Of a DNA stretch of 64,000 bases, positions 37,630 through 46,313 are shown in pieces. Both the position numbers and the translations under genes were made by a program. The stretch comes from Candidatus Methanomethylicota archaeon. GTDB taxonomy: Archaea; Thermoproteota; Methanomethylicia; Methanomethylicales; Methanomethylicaceae. The DNA lies in contig JARXPF010000003.1 in NCBI GenBank assembly GCA_029887765.1, positions 103,419 through 167,418 of the forward strand. Reading direction: 5' to 3'. The notes beneath the pieces are model-generated. The model was not told the origin of the DNA and searched no databases. It saw only the letters and a program-made list of their open reading frames with translations. How positions within the stretch are numbered: the stretch's first letter is position 1; each line of letters begins with the position of its first letter.

Positions 37630-38508
37630 ATGATGAATATAGAATATTTTACTATGGCAGATAGACCTAGATTTGGACCAGCAGGAATTCCTCCATCTTT
37701 TAAAGAAATGAAAGCTACTCTTTTTGATATTCCAAAACTTCTTAAAGAAGAAGGATTAGATGCATTTGAATATCAAGCTGTAAGATGGGGTGAAAAGCCA
37801 CAAATAAAACAAAAAGATGCTGAAATCTTTGGAATTAAAGCAAGAGAAAATGATGTAGTTCTTAGTATACATGCATCTTATTTTATTAATTTTTGTGGTA
37901 ATGAAGAAGTAAAAAAAGCTAGTAGAAGAAGATTAATTGCATGTGCAATAGCTTCAGAATGGATGAAAGCAAGTCCAATAGTATTTCATACTGGATATTA
38001 TGGTGAAAGAAATCCTAAAGAAGTTTTTGAAGAATGTAAGAATGAACTTAAGAGTATTATAGAAGAAATAAAATCGCTTGGAATAAGTTCAAAACTAGGT
38101 CCAGAAACTATGGGAAAACCTTCTCAATTTGGTTCTTTAGAAGAAATAATATCTCTTTGTGAAGAAATTGATGGATTACAACCAGTAATAGATTGGGCTC
38201 ATTTACATGCAAGAGACTTAGGAAGATTTAAAACAAAAGAAGATTTTAGAAATGTAATAATTACTATTGAAAATAGACTTGGATCAGAGTATTTAAAAAA
38301 TTTACATTTCCATTTTACTAAAATAGAATTTACAAAAAAAGGTGAAAAATGCCATCACACTTTAGATGAAGAAGATTATGGACCTGATTTTGAATTATTA
38401 GCAGAAGTAATTTTAGAATTTAATTTAACTCCAGTTATAATAAGTGAAAGTCCAATACTTGATATAGATGCTATTAAAATGAAAAATATATTAATGAAAA
38501 AAATTTAA
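37630..38508 (+). CDS. Endonuclease IV-like TIM-barrel protein
   Basis: AP endonuclease family 2 (Nfo-like) protein, 292 residues. Zinc-ligand segments in order: LSIHASYFINF, VFHTGYYGE, LGPETMGKPSQFGS, VIDWAHLHARDLG and HFHFTKIEF. These match the layout of deoxyribonuclease IV, which cuts DNA at abasic sites, but short xylose-isomerase-like relatives share it. Two ATGs (37630 and 37633) are equally possible. Confidence 0.82.
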   Translation: MMNIEYFTMADRPRFGPAGIPPSFKEMKATLFDIPKLLKEEGLDAFEYQAVRWGEKPQIKQKDAEIFGIKARENDVVLSIHASYFINFCGNEEVKKASRRRLIACAIASEWMKASPIVFHTGYYGERNPKEVFEECKNELKSIIEEIKSLGISSKLGPETMGKPSQFGSLEEIISLCEEIDGLQPVIDWAHLHARDLGRFKTKEDFRNVIITIENRLGSEYLKNLHFHFTKIEFTKKGEKCHHTLDEEDYGPDFELLAEVILEFNLTPVIISESPILDIDAIKMKNILMKKI

Positions 38509-38762
38509 ACTCCTGCTTCTCTTAATGCTTCTCTTAATGTTTCTTCACTTGGACAAATTCCTATTATTCTAATATCTTTATCTATAACAAGAGAAGGACT
38601 TACTTCAATTCCATATTCTTTAAGTTTAGGATTAATTCCTCTATAAATTTCTATTTCTATTTTATCTCCATATTCTTCTTTTATTTTATTTATTAATTTG
38701 AGTAAATTTCTTCCGCCAGAACATGGTGGTTCTGATACAAAAACTTCAACTTTTATTACCAT
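38505..38762 (-). CDS. Thioredoxin-fold small protein, single active-site cysteine (CSGG)
   Basis: An 85-residue thioredoxin-like protein. Strand IKVEVFVSEPPC leads into CSGGRNLL, where the second cysteine of the CxxC motif of its neighbour is replaced by Gly. A cis-Pro region (EVSPSLVID) and a conserved ICPSEETLREAL end follow. It overlaps the next upstream gene, its paralogue, by one base. Possibly a metal or thiol carrier rather than a dithiol reductant. Confidence 0.75.
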   Translation of the reverse strand: MVIKVEVFVSEPPCSGGRNLLKLINKIKEEYGDKIEIEIYRGINPKLKEYGIEVSPSLVIDKDIRIIGICPSEETLREALREAGV

Positions 38763-39025
38763 TATCCAACCCCCAATTCTTTTAATGCTATTTCAATAGT
38801 TTTCATACTTGGACATACTCCCATAATTTTTATTTTTCCTTCATTAAATACAACTGCTGGAACTACTGTAAGTCCATATTTTTTAAATTCTTCACAAGGT
38901 CCAATGTGTTTTATCACTTCTACTTTTTCTCCATATTTATTCTTAATAACATCTCCATATTCTAAGAGTTTTATACAACCTGGACATGGTGGTTCTGCTG
39001 TAAAAAATTCTATTTTTACAACCAT
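38762..39025 (-). CDS. Thioredoxin-fold small protein with CPGC motif
   Basis: An 87-residue paralogue of the following gene with an intact CPGC motif after strand VKIEFFTAEPP, a cis-Pro (TVVPAVVFN) and the same GVCPSMKT end. I start at ATG 39025 because GGTG lies 6 bases upstream. The pair forms a two-gene operon; related pairs are seen in archaea as thiol-disulfide or metal-handling proteins, but function is not established. Confidence 0.78.
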   Translation of the reverse strand: MVVKIEFFTAEPPCPGCIKLLEYGDVIKNKYGEKVEVIKHIGPCEEFKKYGLTVVPAVVFNEGKIKIMGVCPSMKTIEIALKELGVG

Positions 39026-39117
39026 TTCAAACACCAATATATCTCTATATCTCTTTCTTCTTTAAAATTCTTTCGCAACTAAAACCCCCTTTTTAAATTT
39101 AAAAATAAAATAAATTT

Positions 39118-39219
39118 ATGGAGATGAATATGATAATAATCTCTTTATTATTAAATGAATTAATAAATAAAGAATATCATATGTATTTTAATAAAATAAT
39201 TTTATTGTTGAGAAAATGA
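39118..39219 (+). CDS. Possible 33-residue leader peptide of the pilus/secretion locus
   Basis: ATG 39118 opens a 33-residue hydrophobic frame whose TGA overlaps the ATG of the giant secreted protein (ATGA). It could be a small coupled leader or simply the 5' untranslated region. No family recognised; low confidence. Confidence 0.3.
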   Translation: MEMNMIIISLLLNELINKEYHMYFNKIILLLRK

Positions 39220-42200
39220 TAAATTTTATTAAAATTATTTTCTTCACTATAATATTCTCAATATCTTTTCAATCAGTATTAAGTTATACACAAGATATGG
39301 AATTGTCTTATTCACAATATATTTTTTCATATAATATTACTCCTGCTGGCTTTTATGAAGGACAAATACAAGGTTTTGAAGATCCTATTTGTGAAAAAAT
39401 AGCTTATTGGGATTCTCAAATTGGAATTCTTCATGCTAAAGTTTTTGCAATGACTCCTTTAACTAGTAATAAGCAATATCGTCCAAATGCAAAAGTATTA
39501 TTAGAACTATGGTATAATGGAACATTTAATCATCCATTTAGTTATGTTAAATCTTATCTTTTATCACCAAATCTCTATGTAATTAATCATCATATTCCAC
39601 ATGATTTATTTGGTAATTTGTTAGGATATGCAGAATATGGTTATACAACATCAGAATTAAGAACATCAGGAAATGTGAATTATTCTATTCGCATAGCTTC
39701 TTTATATGCTTTAGCAGATTATTGGTTTCCTAATAATGAAGTATTTCATGATTATGCTGAAGCTAATGTTATACTTACTATATCCAATGCCATATTAGAA
39801 TTTCATTGGACTGAAATTTCATCAATTTATTATTCACCAAATCCAACTATTGGAATTCCAACAATTTTTACAATAGCAATAAAAGATGGCGTTCCTCCTT
39901 ATACAATAAAGTGGAATTTTGAAAATCAAGAATTAATTACAAAAGTTGAAGGTAAAATTGATGAAATAGTATATGCTTCTACTTCTTTTACATTTTCTTC
40001 ACCAGGAATTTATAATTTAACTATTACAGTAATAGACTCAATGGGAATTTTAGATGAAAAATGGATTTTAATTAATGTAAATGCTATTTATCTTACAATA
40101 CAAACATCTTTAGGAGGGACAACAAATCCTTCACCAGGAACATATATGTGTATAAAAGGACAACAAATCCAAGTTAATGCTCAACCATATTCAGGATATA
40201 CATTAGGATGGTGGGAACTTGATAATATTGTATCAGGAGACATGAATCCTTTTACTATTATAATGAATCAAAATCATACTTTAAAAGCTATTTTTATTCC
40301 AACTCTTTCAGTATTACTTATAGCAAATCCATTATCTGGTTTTGCACCACTTAATGTTACATTTGATTGTATAGCAATAGGAGGAAATCCACCTTATAAA
40401 TATTATTTAGAATTTGGAGATATGGGGATATTTATTACTCAATCTTCATCAGTAATTCAAACTTGGCATATATATTCTCAAGCTGGAAATTATACAGTTA
40501 ATTTAAAAGTTATTGATTCAATGGGAAGAAAAGGATATGCTTCAATTAATATAATTGTAAAAAATTCACAAGAATTAGTATTAATACTTTCAAAAACAAA
40601 TGATATTATAATTACACCAGGACAAATTGGAATTACTACTATAATAGTAAATGCTTCTATAATTGAACCAGTTCAATTATCTATTCAATGGATAGGAAAT
40701 ATACCAATTGATTCAATAATTTCACTTTCTTCTACATCAATAATTCCAAATAGTACATCAATATTAACAATATTTACAACTAAAAATACTCCACCAGGTA
40801 ATTATACATGTAGAGTTATTGGTACAATGGGGAAAATTTCAGCTTATGTAGATATTGAAATTATAATAAATCCATCTATATATTATCTTACTATACTTTC
40901 ATCTGAAGGTGGAATTACAAATCCAATGCCAGGAGTTTATGCTTATCCAGCAGGAGTAAAAGTTCAAATTCAAGCATATTCATTTATTAATTATTCTTTT
41001 TTAGCTTGGAAATTAAATAATAATATTGTAAGTGGAAATGATATTATAACTATATTCATGGATAATAATTATACAGTACAAGCAATTTTTTCACAATTAC
41101 AATTACCTCAATCTTCTTTAATTATTAATGTAAAATATTTTGAATCAGGAATATGGAAAACAGGAACAAATAAAAATCCAATTGAATTCAATTCTTATGG
41201 TGTAATAAGATGGAATGAAACAAATATTGAATTAATATCTCCTATTATAATAAATGCATCTTTAGGATTACAAATACCTATTCAATTTGATCCAATAAAT
41301 ACTGAAGGAAAGCTTTTAAGTATTGGAGGAGGAAATCCTAAATCAAAAATTTGGTCAGTTAAACTTTATACTAATAATTATAATGAAGATATATCACCTT
41401 CAATTATAACCTATCCATCATATTATCAAGCAATAATACTTCCTTCTTCAACAATTTTAGAAATTAAACTTAAATGGATGGATTATCCTATAAATATTTC
41501 TTGTAATGCTCCATGGGGAAAAGTTTATGTAACATCAAATTCTCCTGGATGGTCACTTTATAATTATGATTATGAAAATGGATTTGGAATTTATTATGTA
41601 GATTATGGATATAAAATTTCAATAAAAGCAATAGCTTTTACAGGATATTATTTAGATAAAATAGAAATTGATGGTATTTCTTATTATAATGATTTTATAA
41701 CAATAGAAAATGTAAAAGAGCCTCATGAAGTGAAAGTCTATTTTTCAACAATTCCACCAACATTTAATTTAACTATAATTGCTACAGAAGGAGGAACTAC
41801 TATTCCTTCACCTGGAGTATATGCTGTACCAAGATATAGTACTCAATCAATTATAGCAAAAGTTGTAAATTCATCTTATTATTTCATAGGATGGAATATA
41901 AATGGTATTCCAATAAGTTCAAGTGAGAATATTTCTATTTTTATGAATGAGGATAAAGTAGTAATTGCTAATTTTGATAGTGATATTATAAGTCCAGTTG
42001 GACCATGTAGTTTAATAAATGGAAATATGTTTAAAAGAGTATTTATTGATGAAATTTTTGGAATAAATGTAACATGGCAAATACCAGGAATAACACAACC
42101 TAAACAAGTAAAAGTAATAGCTTGGCTTGAATCAGTAGAATGGTGGGATGGAAAAGAAATTAAAAATACAGAATATAAATTTACTGGAATTACAACAACA

Positions 42201-43136
42201 GATTCTACAGGAAAATTTACAATAAAATTTGGTTCTTTTGAAAGTATTTTTTATACTACATCAAAAAAAGCAAAAATTGGAGATATTTATTATGCTTATG
42301 CAAATGTTACTATAGATTCAAATACTTATAATTTAGTAAGTACTTGGAAAATTGATGCATTAATGCCATGGCCCTCTTTTTCATATAATTTAACTGGGGT
42401 AAATGTAAATATATCTTTCAGATATTTTACAGATGGAACATTTGTAAAAGGAAGAGAAGGATATTATGCAGCTTCAATAAGTATATATAATCCAATGGAA
42501 GGAGGAGAATTTAAAATTGAGAGATTATCTACACCATGTGATAATAATGGATTTTCTTATCTTTTCATACCTTATTCTGAAATGAAGATTACTAGAAAAG
42601 ATATAGCAGAGATTATAGTTTGGGATGCAATTAAATATTATCCTATAGTTTCAGCAATTAGAACAAATATAACTTATACAACAATAACATCAATGATATA
42701 TTTCTTTAATAATACTCATATGATTATAGAACCAATAGATTGGGGAGAATTAAAACCTATTGAAGGAGTATATGCTTATCTCTATTGGGATACATATGAT
42801 TATTTATTTAATGGTTCAAATGGATTAATTGGAATTTTTGGACCATCAAAGAATTTTCCTATAATAAAAAGTGAATGGCAAGGATATAAAGCATATTTAA
42901 ATATTAGTGGAATAATATGGCCAATAAGTAATAATATATTAATAAATCCATTGAAAAATTTCATAACTGCTATAACTATTCAATATCCAGATTTTTATAA
43001 AATTATGTATAATAATACAAATCCACCAAGACGTTTTTATCTATTTTTAATACCAAGTTTAAGTGAAGGAATATTATATAATCCAATAATAGAAATGCCT
43101 GATTTAATAATACATAGACCAGAGGAAGTGAAATAA
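39216..43136 (+). CDS. Giant secreted protein with PKD and InlB-type repeat domains
   Basis: A 1306-residue protein with an N-terminal signal peptide (hydrophobic residues about 3-22, cleavage near FQSVLS). PKD/Ig-like domains appear at about 200-290 and 370-450. Three copies of an InlB B-like repeat each begin LTI..GG.T.PSPG.Y and end with FxxW..N/.. .I.M..... .V.A.F, at about 289-368, 552-628 and 851-927. Many N-x-S/T sequons suggest N-glycosylation. No C-terminal anchor, so probably exported or held by other surface proteins. First large gene of the block; likely an adhesin or a tip/shaft-associated factor. Confidence 0.8.
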   Translation: MINFIKIIFFTIIFSISFQSVLSYTQDMELSYSQYIFSYNITPAGFYEGQIQGFEDPICEKIAYWDSQIGILHAKVFAMTPLTSNKQYRPNAKVLLELWYNGTFNHPFSYVKSYLLSPNLYVINHHIPHDLFGNLLGYAEYGYTTSELRTSGNVNYSIRIASLYALADYWFPNNEVFHDYAEANVILTISNAILEFHWTEISSIYYSPNPTIGIPTIFTIAIKDGVPPYTIKWNFENQELITKVEGKIDEIVYASTSFTFSSPGIYNLTITVIDSMGILDEKWILINVNAIYLTIQTSLGGTTNPSPGTYMCIKGQQIQVNAQPYSGYTLGWWELDNIVSGDMNPFTIIMNQNHTLKAIFIPTLSVLLIANPLSGFAPLNVTFDCIAIGGNPPYKYYLEFGDMGIFITQSSSVIQTWHIYSQAGNYTVNLKVIDSMGRKGYASINIIVKNSQELVLILSKTNDIIITPGQIGITTIIVNASIIEPVQLSIQWIGNIPIDSIISLSSTSIIPNSTSILTIFTTKNTPPGNYTCRVIGTMGKISAYVDIEIIINPSIYYLTILSSEGGITNPMPGVYAYPAGVKVQIQAYSFINYSFLAWKLNNNIVSGNDIITIFMDNNYTVQAIFSQLQLPQSSLIINVKYFESGIWKTGTNKNPIEFNSYGVIRWNETNIELISPIIINASLGLQIPIQFDPINTEGKLLSIGGGNPKSKIWSVKLYTNNYNEDISPSIITYPSYYQAIILPSSTILEIKLKWMDYPINISCNAPWGKVYVTSNSPGWSLYNYDYENGFGIYYVDYGYKISIKAIAFTGYYLDKIEIDGISYYNDFITIENVKEPHEVKVYFSTIPPTFNLTIIATEGGTTIPSPGVYAVPRYSTQSIIAKVVNSSYYFIGWNINGIPISSSENISIFMNEDKVVIANFDSDIISPVGPCSLINGNMFKRVFIDEIFGINVTWQIPGITQPKQVKVIAWLESVEWWDGKEIKNTEYKFTGITTTDSTGKFTIKFGSFESIFYTTSKKAKIGDIYYAYANVTIDSNTYNLVSTWKIDALMPWPSFSYNLTGVNVNISFRYFTDGTFVKGREGYYAASISIYNPMEGGEFKIERLSTPCDNNGFSYLFIPYSEMKITRKDIAEIIVWDAIKYYPIVSAIRTNITYTTITSMIYFFNNTHMIIEPIDWGELKPIEGVYAYLYWDTYDYLFNGSNGLIGIFGPSKNFPIIKSEWQGYKAYLNISGIIWPISNNILINPLKNFITAITIQYPDFYKIMYNNTNPPRRFYLFLIPSLSEGILYNPIIEMPDLIIHRPEEVK

Positions 43137-43149
43137 TGGAAGGATTTTT

Positions 43150-43821
43150 ATGGAACATGTTTTAAATACAATAATATTTACTACTGTTCTTATTTCAATT
43201 TCAATAGCACTTCTAGGAATAGCTTATATTCAAGCTATTCATATACAAGAAGCTCCAATATCTACTATTCAATTAAAAATACTTGAAATTAAAAAAGCTA
43301 TTGAATTATTAAATATGAAGACTAATATATATGGAGTTTATACAGGAAAATTTTCATTAGAAAGTATAGAAATTGAGCCATTTTCTATATTATTAAAAAT
43401 ACCAGGAGGTGAGCAATTTATTTTTGTAAAAAGATTAGCACTTAAAATTAATGATTTAAAATTTTCAAATGAATTAAAAAGTAATTTTACTTATAATAAT
43501 CCTTCATTAAAAATTTCAAATTCATATATAATTCCTATAGCTTCAATAACTTTTACTAAAACAGATATGGAATTTGGTTCAAAAATTAATTATATAAATA
43601 TTAAGGTGCCACTTTTACTTAATTTTAAAGCTTCAGGTAATTTTGATTTAAGTATTTCACTTATTAATAAAACTCATGAAATATATGATTTTGAAATTAT
43701 AGAAAAAAGTACTATTGAATTATATATAGATGGAGAAAGAGCATTAATATTTTCATGTGAAATTGGAGAAAAATTAAAAATTGTAATTGAATATTTATTT
43801 ATTAAAATAGAGAGAATTTGA
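43150..43821 (+). CDS. Single-helix membrane-anchored protein, pilin-like
   Basis: A 223-residue protein with one N-terminal hydrophobic helix (about residues 6-27) and an extracellular beta-rich domain. No clear KG cleavage motif precedes the helix, unlike three of its neighbours. GGAAGGA before ATG 43150. Position suggests a minor pilin or assembly subunit. Confidence 0.6.
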   Translation: MEHVLNTIIFTTVLISISIALLGIAYIQAIHIQEAPISTIQLKILEIKKAIELLNMKTNIYGVYTGKFSLESIEIEPFSILLKIPGGEQFIFVKRLALKINDLKFSNELKSNFTYNNPSLKISNSYIIPIASITFTKTDMEFGSKINYINIKVPLLLNFKASGNFDLSISLINKTHEIYDFEIIEKSTIELYIDGERALIFSCEIGEKLKIVIEYLFIKIERI

Positions 43822-43872
43822 TATTTTTCCTCTTTTTAAATTTTATAATTTTAATAAATATGGGAAAAATAA

Positions 43873-44250
43873 ATGCATAGACCATTAATTGAAATTATAG
43901 TAATTACTACTTTAATTTCAATTGGTATTTTATTTTCTCATTTAATATATATACAAGGAAAAAATTTTATTGAAATAAATTCAGAAGTAAATTCATTAAT
44001 AATAGCTTCTTCTATAGTAAATGCTTGTTTAAAAGCTAGTGAAAATGCTTTTCTTTGGAATATTCCAGTAAGTATTATAGTAACATTTTCTCAACCAATA
44101 ATAATTAATGCAAGTGGAAAATTAATTTCAATTAAATCAATTACTATTGAAATTATACATGTAAATATTATACCATTTTTAGGATTAGTAAAATGGATAA
44201 ATATTACAGCATATCCAAATGGAACTTTATTATTAATAGGAGGACTATAA
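43873..44250 (+). CDS. Small pilin-like membrane protein
   Basis: 125 residues: short polar N-terminus (MHRPL), a hydrophobic helix (about 6-27, IEIIVITTLISIGILF) and an extracellular beta-strand domain. No clear processing site. It is followed without spacing by the next pilin-like gene (start at 44251), with GGAGGACTATAAATG at the junction. Confidence 0.6.
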   Translation: MHRPLIEIIVITTLISIGILFSHLIYIQGKNFIEINSEVNSLIIASSIVNACLKASENAFLWNIPVSIIVTFSQPIIINASGKLISIKSITIEIIHVNIIPFLGLVKWINITAYPNGTLLLIGGL

Positions 44251-44664
44251 ATGGAAAAGCCAATAGAAATGATTATGGCATTTTCAATATTTTTATTAGC
44301 TTTTTCAATTACATATACTATAAGTAATGGATTGTATATAGCAGGAATAAATTCTCATTTATCTAAATTTTATTCATATTATGCTGAATCATTAGCATCT
44401 ACAATAGTATTAATAAATGGAAATTCTTCTTCATTATGGAAAAATTGGATTCCACAAAATTATATTAAAATAACATCTTCATGGGATTTTAAATTTAAAA
44501 TAATTATTAGAACTACTTGTTTTAAATTAAATGAAGATAAAATTGAAATAATTTGGATTAAGGAAAATGAATTATTTTCTTCAAAAGTTATTGGAAAAGC
44601 ATATAGATTTATAATTTTAGATGATGGAACAGCATTAAAATTGGAGGTTTTTATAATTGTTTAA
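44251..44664 (+). CDS. Small pilin-like membrane protein
   Basis: 137 residues with N-terminal MEKP and a hydrophobic helix (about 6-27). The soluble part is beta-rich. Strong GGAGG ribosome site. It overlaps the next gene by 8 bases. Same overall architecture as its neighbours, so probably a subunit of one assembly. Confidence 0.6.
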   Translation: MEKPIEMIMAFSIFLLAFSITYTISNGLYIAGINSHLSKFYSYYAESLASTIVLINGNSSSLWKNWIPQNYIKITSSWDFKFKIIIRTTCFKLNEDKIEIIWIKENELFSSKVIGKAYRFIILDDGTALKLEVFIIV

Positions 44665-45055
44665 AAAAGGTATTACATTAATGTATGATGCTATTTTTAT
44701 GTGTATAATACTATTCCTTTCTATAGCTATAATTGCTTATTCTATTCCATATTCATCCACATCATTAATTAATTTACAAGATTATGCTACATCATTATTA
44801 ATATGGATGGATTCAAAAGAGATTTTAGCTCCACTTATTTATGAACAAAATATAAAAACTCTATCTTCTATTCTTGATAAATTATGTCCTGAAGGATATA
44901 GATTAGAAGTATATTCAATTAATTGGAATTTTTTATGGTCTTATACTTCTCCTAATTTTGATTATAAAAGAGCTTCAGCTTCTCAAGCTTATTTTCTAAG
45001 TGGATATAAAGGTTTTCTAAATCCTATAATAGTAATTTTACTTCTTTCTTCTTAA
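44657..45055 (+). CDS. Pilin-like protein with class III-type signal (KKG-ITL)
   Basis: 132 residues. TTG start with GGAGGT upstream. The N-terminus MFKKGITLMYDAIF has a basic-Gly prepilin peptidase-type site before the hydrophobic helix ending about residue 30. The remainder is beta-rich. This is the clearest prepilin-like member of the upstream group. Confidence 0.65.
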   Translation: MFKKGITLMYDAIFMCIILFLSIAIIAYSIPYSSTSLINLQDYATSLLIWMDSKEILAPLIYEQNIKTLSSILDKLCPEGYRLEVYSINWNFLWSYTSPNFDYKRASASQAYFLSGYKGFLNPIIVILLLSS

Positions 45056-45102
45056 TTCCTCTTTAAAATATTAAAAATTAATATAATTAAGGGGGAGAAT
45101 TT

Positions 45103-45534
45103 ATTAAAAAATTAAATTATAAAGGCATATCAATTCCAATTACTATTATTTTAATGATAATAATAGTTTTATTAATAATATCTTTTATTACAATAAAATC
45201 ATTTACATTAGCTTCAAATATACAATTATTTCAAGAAGAAGAAATTATTCATAATGCTATTGAATTCATTTATTTATCTAATCCAGGTACATCAATGGTT
45301 ATTTATTTAAAACTTAATTTTCCTATAATTTGTAAAAATTTAGGAAATTATTCAATAATAGAATATTCAAATTTAAGTAAAGTCATTGATCCTGCTAATA
45401 TTGTAATTGAGCAAAATTCTACAAAAATAGTTTATTCAATAAAAATAAATTCTTTTACAATTCCAATAGGTTTTGTTAAAATTTCCATAAATAAGCTCAT
45501 GGATAATTCAATATTCTTGGAGGTATTAAAATGA
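45103..45534 (+). CDS. Pilin-like protein with class III-type signal; probable ATT start
   Basis: 143 residues if translation begins at ATT 45103, five bases after GGGGGAG (45091-45097). This gives (M)KKLNYKGISIPITIILM, a full prepilin-type signal (YKG before ISIP and a long hydrophobic helix). The first ATG in frame is 45154 (residue 18), which would cut the signal and half the helix away. No ATG, GTG or TTG lies between, so a non-canonical start is the best reading. Confidence 0.6.
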   Translation: MKKLNYKGISIPITIILMIIIVLLIISFITIKSFTLASNIQLFQEEEIIHNAIEFIYLSNPGTSMVIYLKLNFPIICKNLGNYSIIEYSNLSKVIDPANIVIEQNSTKIVYSIKINSFTIPIGFVKISINKLMDNSIFLEVLK

Positions 45535-46313
45535 AAAATTATGGTATTTCACTTACTATTTCATCATTTATTATAATGTTAATATTAATTTCTATAGCTT
45601 TAACATTAAGTTCAGTAAATAATATATTTTTAATAGAAATTACAAAAGATCCTAGATTAAAAATACAAATTAAAGAATCATTAATAAAAAATTTAATTAT
45701 TGCAAAAATTAAAGGAATTGATATTAAAGAATATATTCAAAATATATCATTTGAAGAAATTCCTAATATAGATTTAATTAAAATTGATATTCCTTTACCA
45801 TCAGGAATAATAAAAATTATTGAAGGTAATGGAACTTTTCCTTTTAAAATTAAAGTATATGCTCCAAATGGAACAATTATAGCAATATTAGATAAATTTT
45901 TTATATTAAAAACAATAGAAACAATTTCTAATAATTTTATTGAACTTACAATTCCAAATTCAATTATTCCATCTAGTTGTTTAATAGTTTATTCTAATTC
46001 TCCATCATATACTTATTCAGGAATAATAAATTATTCTTTTTATTATAAAATAATTCAAAATCCACCATCAATTATTGCAAAATCATGGTCTCCACCATAT
46101 GGAATAAATCAAATATTTATCTATGGAGCTCCTCAACTTTCATTAATTCAAATTTTTAATTCTTCTATAAAATTACAAGCAATTATGGATCCTTATTCAA
46201 AATTTATTGCTATAAATGGACCATCAATGAATGGTACAATTAATGTAATAATTCCATTATGTTGGTATTATGGTGATATAAAAAGTGGTGATGTTTATGT
46301 ATTCAATCCTTAA
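45531..46313 (+). CDS. Pilin-like protein with glycine-type signal
   Basis: 260 residues; MKNYGISLTISSFIIMLILIS resembles a prepilin signal with Gly before ISL, but Tyr instead of a basic residue at -2. A larger beta-rich extracellular domain with glycosylation sequons follows. It overlaps the preceding gene by 4 bases (ATGA) and contains GGAGGT upstream of its ATG. Last of the upstream pilin-like group. Confidence 0.6.
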   Translation: MKNYGISLTISSFIIMLILISIALTLSSVNNIFLIEITKDPRLKIQIKESLIKNLIIAKIKGIDIKEYIQNISFEEIPNIDLIKIDIPLPSGIIKIIEGNGTFPFKIKVYAPNGTIIAILDKFFILKTIETISNNFIELTIPNSIIPSSCLIVYSNSPSYTYSGIINYSFYYKIIQNPPSIIAKSWSPPYGINQIFIYGAPQLSLIQIFNSSIKLQAIMDPYSKFIAINGPSMNGTINVIIPLCWYYGDIKSGDVYVFNP

